From: Flavobacteriales bacterium
Lineage (GTDB): Bacteria > Bacteroidota > Bacteroidia > Flavobacteriales_F > PHOS-HE28
DNA length: 64,000 bases
Reading direction: 5' to 3'
Assembly (NCBI GenBank): GCA_016710015.1
Contig: JADJLR010000001.1
Coordinates: 310,001 to 374,000 of the forward strand
In this document: positions 46,815 to 55,863 of the stretch, piece by piece
Position numbering within the stretch: position 1 is the first letter of the stretch
Layout: the number at the start of each line of letters is the position of its first letter
The notes under the pieces: generated by a model
What the model was told of the DNA's origin: nothing
Databases searched by the model: none
What the model saw: only the letters and a program-made list of their open reading frames with translations
Translations under genes and position numbers: made by a program

Positions 46815-47726
46815 TCAGCTATCCAAGATCAACCGATACCCCACCCCGCGGATGTTGGCGATACGCACGCTGGGGTCGGCTTCCAACTTTTTGCGCAGTT
46901 TGGAGATGAAGACATCCAAGGTGCGGCCCACGTAGTCGCTGTCGTTGCCCCACACTTCCTTCAGCATCACTTCCCGTGCTACCGTTTCGTTGGCGCAGGC
47001 GTGCAGCAGGTGCAGCAGCTCGGCTTCCTTGCCGGTCAGTTCCACTTTGCGGTCGTTAATGGACAGTTCCATCTTGCCTTTGTCGAAGTGGAAGGCACCG
47101 ATGGGGACCGCATCGCCATTGGTGGGGATCACCGGTGCGGCCTTTCTTCTGAAGAACAGGAATGCGAGCACTGCGAGCAGCAGGACGAGGCCGCTCCAAA
47201 GGATCCAGCCTCTACGCCCGGTCAGGCTGCTGGGCCCGGCGACCGGCAACCCGGCCAACTGCGCTTCTTGCTCTTCGGCCTGCGCCTCAGCATCCAACAG
47301 GTTGATGCGTAAGCTGTAACACCCAATAGGCAACGCACGCGACTGGCAAGGCATGATGTTGAGCGTATCGGCTGCGCTGCGTTCGTAGCTGTACACCACC
47401 TCACCTGTAATGCACTGCTCCACCTCTACCACGTAGTTCTGTGAGAGACCCGTCGCCGCCATCACGCTATCCACCGTTGCGGCCAGCACCTCGGGGACGA
47501 GACCGAATTCAGCAGCGAAGGGGATGCGGTAGGAATCGGCTTCGCGTTCGATGGGCAGCACCAACGAAGTGGGATCTCCTACCTTCAGCAGGACCGCATG
47601 CCCGACCATACGCATGCACACATTGACGTGCGGATCGAGGGCTTCGACCTGTTGGGCGTGCAAGGCAGGCAGCAGTGACAAGGCCCCGAATACGAGTGCG
47701 AGGGGCCGTGGATCCATACCGAACAT
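46815..47726 (-). CDS. Membrane-anchored winged-helix transcriptional regulator
   Basis: A 303-residue one-component sensor. A signal sequence (PLALVFGALSLLPALHAQ) leads to a periplasmic domain of about 150 residues with several cysteines, a membrane helix (GWILWSGLVLLLAVLAFLFF) and a cytosolic OmpR/PhoB-type winged helix: VELTGKEAELLHLLHACANETVAREVMLKEVWG, then RTLDVFISKLRKKLEADPSVRIANIRGVGYRL. This is CadC-like logic with the DNA-binding domain at the C-terminus. Start may be 47726 or 47717. It is divergent from two TonB-C-like genes, the likely targets. Confidence 0.88.
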   Translation of the reverse strand: MFGMDPRPLALVFGALSLLPALHAQQVEALDPHVNVCMRMVGHAVLLKVGDPTSLVLPIEREADSYRIPFAAEFGLVPEVLAATVDSVMAATGLSQNYVVEVEQCITGEVVYSYERSAADTLNIMPCQSRALPIGCYSLRINLLDAEAQAEEQEAQLAGLPVAGPSSLTGRRGWILWSGLVLLLAVLAFLFFRRKAAPVIPTNGDAVPIGAFHFDKGKMELSINDRKVELTGKEAELLHLLHACANETVAREVMLKEVWGNDSDYVGRTLDVFISKLRKKLEADPSVRIANIRGVGYRLILDS

Positions 47727-47776
47727 GGCCCGAAGGTACCTCGCTAAGAAGTTGACCCACAATGATTAACGCTCGG

Positions 47777-47795
47777 TTTACACTATTTTACACTA
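47777..47795. promoter_or_regulatory. Direct repeat, candidate operator
   Basis: TTTACACTA occurs at 47777-47785 and again at 47787-47795, a 10-base spacing that places both copies on one helix face, in the 126-bp divergent space between the regulator and its presumed targets. OmpR-type winged-helix proteins bind such tandem repeats; binding here is inferred. Confidence 0.5.
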
Positions 47796-47852
47796 CGTAG
47801 CATAGTTCGGCGCACTACCACCCCACCTTTAGCGTACCAACGCAGCAACGCT

Positions 47853-48305
47853 ATGAAACGCTCCATGAAGATCCCAGCACTTGCACTCGTTCTGATCACC
47901 GCGATCGTCTCCGTGCCCTTCTTGGATCCACAGGCCTTGTTCGCCGATGACATGTACGTGGTGCGTCCGTTGGTCGTGGATGCGGAGCACACTTCTGCTG
48001 CCAACGAAAACAACGCCGCATTCGTTGGTGGCGAGCAAGCGATGGTGAGCTATTTGAAGAAGAACGTACTGCAAAACATCGCACCGGGCATCGGCTGGTT
48101 GAAGCCGCCGGTGGTGCATTTCAGTGTGGATGCCCAGGGCGCGCCCGTTCGCGTGGAACTGGTGGCGACCAGCGGGAACGATGGCTTGGACGCGGCCTTG
48201 ATCCAGATCTTCACGGAGATGCCACACTGGAAGCCTGCTACCGATGTGCTCGGCCGACCGGTGGAGGAGGCATTCGAATTCACCGTGGGAAAGGGCGGAT
48301 GTTGA
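47853..48305 (+). CDS. Exported TonB C-terminal-like protein
   Basis: A 150-residue protein: positively charged start, hydrophobic signal (IPALALVLITAIVSVPFL), then a TonB-C-like fold (VVHFSVDAQGAPVRVELVATSGNDGLDAALIQIFTEMPHWKPA) and the ending FEFTVGKGGC. It has no proline-rich linker, so it is not a classical TonB. The next gene carries the same domain and almost the same ending, and the gene before, on the other strand, is a membrane-bound regulator. Confidence 0.82.
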   Translation: MKRSMKIPALALVLITAIVSVPFLDPQALFADDMYVVRPLVVDAEHTSAANENNAAFVGGEQAMVSYLKKNVLQNIAPGIGWLKPPVVHFSVDAQGAPVRVELVATSGNDGLDAALIQIFTEMPHWKPATDVLGRPVEEAFEFTVGKGGC

Positions 48306-48346
48306 GCCGCAACCCAGAACAGGAACGAACAGAACATACAAGCACC

Positions 48347-49156
48347 ATGGGAAAGAGCATGATCATCACGACGACCGCTCTAGCGGTATTGATATCGACC
48401 ACCACCGGCTGTAAGGGTCAATTGGGTACCGAGCCGTTGGATGGGACGCAAGCGACCAGCGTGGCCGCCGTGCCTTTCGACCTCGGCATGAGCACGTACT
48501 TGAACGAAGCACCCACACCCATCGCCTACGATGTGGACTCCCGGTTCATGCTGACGGTAACCAAGGAAACATTGCACGCGGCAAAGACCATCTACGACAT
48601 CGTTCCAGGTGATCCGAAGCAGGAGATCGTCTCCTATTCATCGGTGAGCATAAGGGTATTCGAGAACGAGAAACAGACCGACATGGTCGAGATCGGAATT
48701 AGCCCGGAACTGAGCCCCGCGCAACTGAAGTTGCTGCGAACCTTGGACTACTCGAGCAGTTTCCTGATCCGCGCGGAATTCACGGAGAAGAACGTAGCAA
48801 CGGGTAAGACCAAGTGGAACTACTCCTCCCCGCACGTCACGATCGTGCCCGAGAAACAAGCGGTGAACAGCGGTGGTAAGGATGCCCTGATCGGACACGT
48901 GAAGAATGGGACATCGGGTTTCGCGTACATGGTGGATGCCAAAACCCTCCAACCAGGGAAGATCGAATTCACCGTGACCAAAGCTGGGGCGGTTTCGGAT
49001 GTCCGCTTGTCCTTGAGCTCTGGCTATCCAGCGCTGGACCAACGGGTGATCGAACTGATACGCACCATACCGGGTAGCTGGGAACCCGCTACCAATGCTG
49101 TTGGTGAGAAGGTGGAACAGGAATTCGTGTTCTCCTTCGGCAAGGTGGGTTGCTGA
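48347..49156 (+). CDS. Lipoprotein with TonB C-terminal-like domain
   Basis: A 269-residue protein with lipobox TTGC (cysteine about residue 22). The middle 150 residues are beta-rich and unassigned; the end repeats the TonB-C-like pattern of the preceding gene: KIEFTVTKAGAVSDVRLSLSSGYPALDQRVIELIRTIPGSWEPA, closing FVFSFGKVGC. ATG 48347 is preferred over the upstream frame opening at 48299, which would precede the signal peptide. Both genes probably form one unit. Confidence 0.82.
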   Translation: MGKSMIITTTALAVLISTTTGCKGQLGTEPLDGTQATSVAAVPFDLGMSTYLNEAPTPIAYDVDSRFMLTVTKETLHAAKTIYDIVPGDPKQEIVSYSSVSIRVFENEKQTDMVEIGISPELSPAQLKLLRTLDYSSSFLIRAEFTEKNVATGKTKWNYSSPHVTIVPEKQAVNSGGKDALIGHVKNGTSGFAYMVDAKTLQPGKIEFTVTKAGAVSDVRLSLSSGYPALDQRVIELIRTIPGSWEPATNAVGEKVEQEFVFSFGKVGC

Positions 49157-49214
49157 GCTTGAATAGCAAGTCCATTCGAAGCTATGAGCGTAGCTAACTA
49201 ACGGACCCTGTGCC

Positions 49215-51650
49215 CTACTGCTGCATCCCGCTCGCAGTGCAGTAATGGGCCGTTCCTGCGTCATCCACCAACACCATTGGCGAGGTCAGGTCGTTCAGTG
49301 GAGCACCGGTCCATATCAAGTCCCCGGTCAGCGCATTCCTGGCCTCCAGTACGGATGGTCGAGCAAAGCGATTGGCCAGCAGTACACCGTTCACCACAAG
49401 GAAGTGCTCCGCGACCTCCCCGACAGTGCCTGTGGACGGCAATTCATAAATGGTAGTGCCGGTAGCGGCATCCATGCAGTAGACCGGACCGCCGTTCGTG
49501 CTGTCGTACAAACGGTCGCCTGCCAGATATGGCTTGCCACCCCAACCGCCGGAGTACATGTTGCGTTGCCATACAATGTTGCCATTGGCCATGTCCAAGG
49601 CCAATAACTTGCTTACGGTGTGAACGAACACCATGCCAAGCCCAGCAGTTGGAGCGTCCTCCATGGAGACACCATTGCCCACCGTTTGCTCCCAGAGCAG
49701 CGTGCCGGTCGACGCATCGAGGGCATAATACTGTTGGTTGATGCAACCGAAGAAGACCTTGCCGTTCGCGACACAGGGCGAGGTGTTCACGTCATCGGGA
49801 GCGTCCCACCGCCACAGCAAGGTACCGTCGGTCTTGTTCAGCGCGAGCATCCCAGGGTTCGCGTTGTTACCACCACAATACAGCGTATTCCCAACGATGG
49901 TCGGTGCGGAGTATATGCCGCTACCACCGGAATCGTATACCCACAACTGCGCACCCGTTGTGGCATCGATGGCCCTGATACGTCCGTAGTTGGAGCTGCT
50001 GTACAGAATGCCGTTCTCCACGAACGGCGAGTAACTGTCCGAGAAGTTCGAGTTGCTCCAGATCTCGGAACCATCAATGGCGTTCAGACAGTAGAGCCCC
50101 TCATTCCAGTCCAAGAAGTACACTTTACTGTCGGATACCACTGGCGAAACATCGAGCCGCAAAAAGCCCGCATCGAAGCTCCAGATCACACTGCCATCCG
50201 CAGCATCCAGACAGTAGAACGTGTAATCGTCGAACCCTCCGGTGTAGATGCGCCCTTCGATGGATGCGGAGGATCCGCCGATCACGATAGGCGAGGAAAG
50301 CACCGTGAGCTGGTCGTTGAATTGGATGGTAGGCCCTTCGGCGAATGCGAAGTTGTCCAAGTCCCAAGCAATAAGCTCCGCTCCGGTCGCCAACTGCCCC
50401 GGTGTGTAGTCGAAGAAGGTCGCTGAGAAGTTGCCTTGCGCATCGAAGAAGACGGGTTCGGTGTAGAAGTCGTCGAAGCGGAGGTACATGTATCCGTTAC
50501 TGACCGGCACCCCGGCCCCATTCACGGCTCGCCCTCGCACAGAGGCATGCGGTCCGCAGACCCCATCCAGGGAAAGGTTCACGGGATCCTGTGCAGTGAT
50601 GGATGTTTGTATCGTACCCATCAGGTACTCCGCCCCATTGCCTCCCGGAGGCACCACATAGACCTTCATCAACGCATTGCAGGGCAACATGGTCGACACT
50701 TTACCTATGTCATTGGTACATCCGGTACCGGTCAGGTCGGAAGTGAAATTCGAGCCGCGAATGATCACCGGCATATCCCGCACCGGAGCGCCACCGCAGG
50801 AAATGGTGAGGTTGAAACTGTAGCTGCAATTGAAGTCATCGCAATTCCACAAGGTGAAATGCTCCACGTTACCGGTGTACTGCCCACCCTGCAAGGTGGC
50901 GCTTCCCTCTTCCCTCCATACACCATCCACTTCGTCGAAGTACCACAGTGGGATCGTTGCTGGTGCTTCGGACTGCAGCCCGGAAGGTACGGGGAAGGTC
51001 AGCGCTGCCGATGTTCCTGCGGCCAACTGCAAGCGTTCCCCGCTCCCATTTTGCAGTTCGATATGGCCCATGCTATAGGACCTCATCAATCCGAGTTCAT
51101 CATTGCTATTGATGGCTTCCAACCCAGGGATCTCCATAATGGTGGAAGCGAGCGTGGGGTCCAAGTACCGTGCGTAGACCTTCACTTCGCCTTGGTAGCC
51201 ACCTTCGATCCCGTTCGCAGGGATCACCACTTGCAAGCCATCGGCGGTTTGCACAGTGCCACCTGCCGAGGCTTGGAAAGATCCGACCAAAGCGCGTGGG
51301 GCAAGTGCCACCTGCACCCGGTATTCGCCGTTGCCATCCACATGGAAATTCCGACCCGCGAAGAAGTATCCATCTTTGTCCACACGAAGGAAGTTCCGGC
51401 CTTCGTTCGCAGGCACGCCGGTCATTCGGAAGATGCCATTGGCATCGCTGGTGGCGGTGCGGCCGTTCAGCCGTATGGAAGCACTTGGAAGGAAAGCGCC
51501 GTTCTGATCCAAAACCCTGCCGGTCACCGATATGGATATTCCGGACGTAGGCAGTGGTGCCATATCATCCGGGCCGGGATCGTCCTTTTTACAGGACGAG
51601 ATCAATAGTGCAACCACCGAGATCCAAAGCAGCGTATGGGAGATCTTCAT
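49215..51650 (-). CDS. Lipoprotein with carboxypeptidase-regulatory-like domain and PQQ-type beta-propeller
   Basis: An 811-residue protein with lipoprotein signal LLISSCKKDD. Residues about 35-120 are a CarboxypepD_reg-like domain (GRVLDQNGAFLPSASIRLNGRTATSDANGIFRMTGVP). The middle has large beta-rich parts, and about 490-800 is a PQQ-like propeller with repeats such as YCLDAADGSVIWSFDAG, YCLNAIDGSEIWSN, LALNKTDGTLLWRWDAP, YALDASTGTLLWEQTVG. No T9SS domain is present, so it is probably anchored by lipid at the outer membrane. Ligand unknown. Confidence 0.9.
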   Translation of the reverse strand: MKISHTLLWISVVALLISSCKKDDPGPDDMAPLPTSGISISVTGRVLDQNGAFLPSASIRLNGRTATSDANGIFRMTGVPANEGRNFLRVDKDGYFFAGRNFHVDGNGEYRVQVALAPRALVGSFQASAGGTVQTADGLQVVIPANGIEGGYQGEVKVYARYLDPTLASTIMEIPGLEAINSNDELGLMRSYSMGHIELQNGSGERLQLAAGTSAALTFPVPSGLQSEAPATIPLWYFDEVDGVWREEGSATLQGGQYTGNVEHFTLWNCDDFNCSYSFNLTISCGGAPVRDMPVIIRGSNFTSDLTGTGCTNDIGKVSTMLPCNALMKVYVVPPGGNGAEYLMGTIQTSITAQDPVNLSLDGVCGPHASVRGRAVNGAGVPVSNGYMYLRFDDFYTEPVFFDAQGNFSATFFDYTPGQLATGAELIAWDLDNFAFAEGPTIQFNDQLTVLSSPIVIGGSSASIEGRIYTGGFDDYTFYCLDAADGSVIWSFDAGFLRLDVSPVVSDSKVYFLDWNEGLYCLNAIDGSEIWSNSNFSDSYSPFVENGILYSSSNYGRIRAIDATTGAQLWVYDSGGSGIYSAPTIVGNTLYCGGNNANPGMLALNKTDGTLLWRWDAPDDVNTSPCVANGKVFFGCINQQYYALDASTGTLLWEQTVGNGVSMEDAPTAGLGMVFVHTVSKLLALDMANGNIVWQRNMYSGGWGGKPYLAGDRLYDSTNGGPVYCMDAATGTTIYELPSTGTVGEVAEHFLVVNGVLLANRFARPSVLEARNALTGDLIWTGAPLNDLTSPMVLVDDAGTAHYCTASGMQQ

Positions 51651-51921
51651 GTTCCTTCAACTTTTCCCCGAAATCAACAATACCAATGGGGTGTCCGTCC
51701 TGTATCGAGATGGCTATGCACATGTGAACGATCGACCTGTTCGGGTCAGCGCAATGTCCGCTTGAAGCTCGTGCAGGCTTGATTCCGAGATAGCCATGGC
51801 GAACGATGGGTATGGCTCCTGAAGGCATGGTTCCCAGGAGGCCACCACGCACCCAACGCCGCGACCTGTAGGCTTCTTGGACCATAGCAGGGTCTTCCGT
51901 CCCCGGATACCTTACGCCCTC

Positions 51922-52389
51922 TCACCCCTCCACCAGCACCACGTTGAAGCGGTAGATGTACATGCGCTCGGGCGCATCGGGATAAAGGCGGTTCACGCTG
52001 CTGCTGCGCTCGCACTTCCAAGGCGCGCTTTGGCGCCAATTCCAGAGCCAGTCGGCTTGGAACTCGATGGTGCCGCAGTCCTCTATGCGGTACATGGGGC
52101 GTAGCAGCAGGTTCTGGAACAGGATACGTTCAATGGTGGGCACCTGGTATTCGTAGGCTTCGTTCAAGGTGATGTACGCGAACTTGTCCGGTCGCACCAC
52201 TTCGGCCGCGCGCCGCAGCGGGCAAAGCTGTTGGATGCGGTCCAGGGTGTTGGTCCACTCGGCCTGCACGGCCGCGTAGGAGAGCATGGTACGGGGTAAG
52301 GGATGGCGGAGCATGTCGGATATATCGTCAAGGTCAGGACGATAATATAGGCGATCGGATCCAACCTCCAAGTACTGGCCGCAGGGCAT
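51922..52389 (-). CDS. Conserved-looking protein of unknown function
   Basis: A 155-residue frame from ATG 52389 (MPCGQYLEVGSDRLYYRPDLDD) with good codon bias and segments such as TLDRIQQLCPLRRAAEVVRPDKFAYITLNEAYEYQVPTIERILFQNLLLRP and ERMYIYRFNVVLVEG. No family recognised, no signal peptide. It may start at an internal ATG (MLRHPLPRTML). The gene is divergent from the large adhesin at 52473; the 271 bases separating it from the PQQ lipoprotein hold nothing I can name. Confidence 0.55.
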   Translation of the reverse strand: MPCGQYLEVGSDRLYYRPDLDDISDMLRHPLPRTMLSYAAVQAEWTNTLDRIQQLCPLRRAAEVVRPDKFAYITLNEAYEYQVPTIERILFQNLLLRPMYRIEDCGTIEFQADWLWNWRQSAPWKCERSSSVNRLYPDAPERMYIYRFNVVLVEG

Positions 52390-52472
52390 GGCCCTCCTCG
52401 CAACGGATCTAACCAACAATGAAGATCATGACAGGGCAGCCTATATTTCCGAGCGTTAACCAACTGCCTTCG

Positions 52473-55415
52473 ATGACATTTCCCAAGATCCTGAGCGTCC
52501 TTGCGCTCGTGTATTGCAATACACTGATGGGCCAAGTCTATGACCCGACGATGGATCCGGGCCTTGTTCGTGGTGGTGTACCATGGGACGATTACTCTGT
52601 TGGCTTCGGACCGCGCAACCTGATACCGAACGGTAATTTCAACTACCTCTTGGATCCATGCGACGGGACCTACGGGGAAGGAGCCGGTTGGAGTACGTAT
52701 TTATATCGTTGGCAGGGCACACAGTGGAACGCCAGTTCGCCTTCATCCATGATCGAGCCGGGCACCCCATGGCCGTATGATCTGCATTTCTACTGCGATT
52801 TCGACGACATCAATTTCTCCCATCCAGCTGCGCAACTGGACTTCCATGGCGGCTACCTGTCCGTGGAACTGATCCAGTGGCAACCGGGCAATGAGCGGCG
52901 CAACTACATTCTGGTCACGCTTGCCGAGTCCATGTCCGAAGGTGTGGAGTATGCATTTTCCATGGATGTGGCCATGGCCTACCGAGGCACGGCTACGAAC
53001 CCCGTTGGGCCCCCTCCCACCACCATCCCTGCATTGAACCATATCGGCGCGGTCCTGCTGAACGAACTGCCCGACTCGTTGCAACTCAATCAAGTGCTTG
53101 AGGGCTTGGTTCCTTTCGTGGAAACACCTGTTGACGCACCTGTTGAGATCACCGATGTGCTCACCCTGCAAGACACCGTTATTGGGACCGGTCAACGCTA
53201 CTTGGTGGTCGGGGTGTTCAGCCCCTTGGAGGACATCACGTTCAACCCGACGCCCAACACAACATGGTGGTACGTCAAGTACATGTTCGACAACTTCAAA
53301 TTGTACCGGGCGCATTGTGGCGAGGCCAACGGTCTCTTCGCAGAGCCGATGGAGCCGGCTTGTCCGGGAGGCGTAGTGGAAGTAACCCCGATGTACGGCA
53401 CGGAACCTTTTGAATGGACGGTGGATGGAATGGACGCAGGGACTAGCCCTTCCATTTCTGTTACCGTACCGACACAGGATACCACGGTGGTGCGCATGGT
53501 GAGTGGAACGGGGCTGTGCAAGGACACCACTTACAAATGGATCAGACCCCGCTACTTGGAGGTCGCCCCCATGGATACCGCCCTCTTCTGCGATGACCCG
53601 ATGGTGCTGGACCCTGCGGTGAATTACGTAGATGTGATCACCACTTCGGTTGACCCCATCTGGACCCAAGTGGATGGCCCCTTCAGCCAGGAGGTGCCTA
53701 GTTGGAACATGTCCGTGGAGTTGCCCGGTCCGGGTACGTATGTGCTGCAAACCACGTACAACGGATGCACACAAAATGATACCGCCGTGGTGCAAGGATC
53801 GCCACTCTTGGTCAGCGATGATGGCCTACCCCTGCTTCTACCAGAAGTGCGCCCAGAGCATTGCGTGAACATGAACGATGGATCCATCATTGTGCATGAT
53901 GCAGGCTTCGGTGTCGAGGCCAACTTCGACTGGTTCCAGCCGCCGATGCCATTGGCCACCGATTCCGTACTGGAACTTGGCGAAGGGGTCTATCAGGTGC
54001 GCGTATGGGACCAAGACCTTCGATGCGAGACATGGTCCTTTACCGTGGACCTGATGCTCGATAGTTGCGCCATGGTAGAAGGCACTGTCGTTGCCTCGGC
54101 CGATCAAGCGTGCACCACCCCCGACGATGATGACCCGCAGGTTTGGCAGACGGTGGTGGCCCTCCCTTCTGGCAACGTGGCCATCACGAATGCCGAAGGG
54201 CACTATGCACTCTTCGTTCCGCCCGGCACCAGTTCGTTGGTGCATGAACCGATCGATCCATGGACCGGTAACCGCTGCGGGAATGGCCAAACTGTTTCCT
54301 TGGCCATGGCTGGTGCAACCGGCATCGGTGACTTTGTGGATACGGTGCATGTTCCTGTGAGCGACCTGGCGATCACCTGGATGTACGGTGGCGGCTGGGT
54401 CATTGGTACCGAGACTGCGTTCGGCATTGGGATACGTAACCTCGGTGAACTACCTGCAGCGATGGTGTTGCGGGTGGTGTTACCCCTGCCTTTTATAGCC
54501 TCTCCATCCGATCCGGATCTCATCGGCATGCTAGGGGACACGACACTCTATGACTTGGGCGTACTACAGCCCGGTGCGCAACGTCTGAAAACGGTCTTCG
54601 TCCCGATCCCGGTGAACACCGATCTGATCGGTACCACCGCCACGGTGTATGCGCAGGTGCAGCCTGTGGTGGACGAGACCATGTTGGCGAACAACGAGCG
54701 CAGCATGGACTACGCCATCGTGGGAGCCTATGACCCCAACGATAAGCAGGTGTCGCCGCGCGGCCGCCCTGAGGATGACCTTACCCCTGTCGCCGAGCGC
54801 GAGTTCACGTACACCGTGCGCTTCCAGAACACAGGTAACTATCCCGCGACCCGTGTACACATCACCGATACGCTACATCCGCTGCTGGACGCGAGCAGCC
54901 TACGCTTGGTATACAGCAGCCACAATGTGGATGCTTTCGTTTATCAAGGGGTGCTACACTTGGACCACCAAGGCATCATGTTACCGGACAGCACCAGTGA
55001 TCCGGAAGGCAGCCAAGGCATGGTCGTATTCGCACTGCGCGCCATCCCGGCCGCTGACTTGAATGATGCCATCACCAACACGGCCAACATCTACTTCGAC
55101 CTCAACCCTCCGATCATCACCAATACCGTGCGCAACCTATACGGGGAACTATTCACCGGGCTGCACGAGGTTTCGAACGCTGGTACGCTCCACGTGCGCC
55201 CCACTTCAAGCGGAAACTATGCGTACAGCGTTAGCGATATGGAAGGTCGGTTCTCGGCATTGCACTTGATGGATGCACGCGGCCGCGTTGTGCGCGAATT
55301 GGCACCGATGGTTTCCGGAACCTTCAGCATGTACGACCTACCCGTCGGCTTGTATGTACTGGTCGCCAGAACGACCAAGCAACGCTTGACCACTCGGTTC
55401 GTACACCAGCCGTAG
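52473..55415 (+). CDS. Large secreted DUF7619-type repeat protein with T9SS sorting domain
   Basis: About 980 residues. ATG 52473 gives the signal MTFPKILSVLALVYCNTLMGQ; the open frame from 52419 is less likely. An N-terminal carbohydrate-binding-like domain (LIPNGNFNYLLDPCDG, YMFDNFKLYRAHCGEANG) is followed by PKD/SprB-like parts. The region 770-910 is a DUF7619/DUF11-type domain: GAYDPNDKQVSPRG, REFTYTVRFQNTGNYPATRVHITDTL, ITNTANIYFDLNPPIITNT. The last 80 residues form a T9SS sorting domain. Likely a surface adhesin or structural protein. Confidence 0.9.
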   Translation: MTFPKILSVLALVYCNTLMGQVYDPTMDPGLVRGGVPWDDYSVGFGPRNLIPNGNFNYLLDPCDGTYGEGAGWSTYLYRWQGTQWNASSPSSMIEPGTPWPYDLHFYCDFDDINFSHPAAQLDFHGGYLSVELIQWQPGNERRNYILVTLAESMSEGVEYAFSMDVAMAYRGTATNPVGPPPTTIPALNHIGAVLLNELPDSLQLNQVLEGLVPFVETPVDAPVEITDVLTLQDTVIGTGQRYLVVGVFSPLEDITFNPTPNTTWWYVKYMFDNFKLYRAHCGEANGLFAEPMEPACPGGVVEVTPMYGTEPFEWTVDGMDAGTSPSISVTVPTQDTTVVRMVSGTGLCKDTTYKWIRPRYLEVAPMDTALFCDDPMVLDPAVNYVDVITTSVDPIWTQVDGPFSQEVPSWNMSVELPGPGTYVLQTTYNGCTQNDTAVVQGSPLLVSDDGLPLLLPEVRPEHCVNMNDGSIIVHDAGFGVEANFDWFQPPMPLATDSVLELGEGVYQVRVWDQDLRCETWSFTVDLMLDSCAMVEGTVVASADQACTTPDDDDPQVWQTVVALPSGNVAITNAEGHYALFVPPGTSSLVHEPIDPWTGNRCGNGQTVSLAMAGATGIGDFVDTVHVPVSDLAITWMYGGGWVIGTETAFGIGIRNLGELPAAMVLRVVLPLPFIASPSDPDLIGMLGDTTLYDLGVLQPGAQRLKTVFVPIPVNTDLIGTTATVYAQVQPVVDETMLANNERSMDYAIVGAYDPNDKQVSPRGRPEDDLTPVAEREFTYTVRFQNTGNYPATRVHITDTLHPLLDASSLRLVYSSHNVDAFVYQGVLHLDHQGIMLPDSTSDPEGSQGMVVFALRAIPAADLNDAITNTANIYFDLNPPIITNTVRNLYGELFTGLHEVSNAGTLHVRPTSSGNYAYSVSDMEGRFSALHLMDARGRVVRELAPMVSGTFSMYDLPVGLYVLVARTTKQRLTTRFVHQP

Positions 55416-55483
55416 TGCATCAGGTGGTTGGACCGTAACGGGCCGCGACGCAACGGGAACGTGTGTGCGCATGGAAGGTGTAG

Positions 55484-55657
55484 TTGCACACGCTGGTGGT
55501 GGGTGTGAACTCGTGGAGCCAAGGGTTGAACGATGTGTGGCGAACAACGGCCCTATCCGATGGCGCGATCGAGAACCTAGCGGGGCGGTTCTTCTTGGAC
55601 AAATTCTCAGTGTGGCAATTCATTGAGGACGGTGACCAACTGATCATGGTGAAATAG
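55484..55657 (+). other. Possible gene remnant in a 448-bp intergenic stretch
   Basis: A 57-codon frame opening at TTG 55484 reads GVNSWSQGLNDVWRTTALSD, then NLAGRFFLDKFSVWQFIEDG and ends at 55657. Codon use is coding-like but there is no good start and no recognised family; it resembles the tail of a lost gene. I see nothing else in 55416-55863 except the promoter-like box before 55864. Confidence 0.25.
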
Positions 55658-55851
55658 GATCTGCAGCACCATTCGATCCGTGCAGCGTATCCGCACATCG
55701 TGTCTCAGAAGCTATCCTCACCCCGCGATCGGCACATTCCCTTTCCTCGGTCAGCGGCCGGTTATGGCGCGATGAGCAGTCCCTACCCTATTCGACCTTT
55801 CGCTTTGGCAACGAAGTGATGTCCCTCATGCGTCTTCATGGATGACACCAC

Positions 55852-55859
55852 TAGCTTCG
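55852..55859 (+). promoter_or_regulatory. Candidate -7 box for the PLP enzyme gene
   Basis: TAGCTTCG followed by CGCC and the ATG at 55864, matching the geometry seen before lolD and dapD. Confidence 0.45.
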
Positions 55860-55863
55860 CGCC

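Noticed and set aside
50436..51608. Long plus-strand frame opposite the PQQ-propeller lipoprotein gene
   Set aside because: Shadow frame; the minus strand has signal peptide and propeller repeats.
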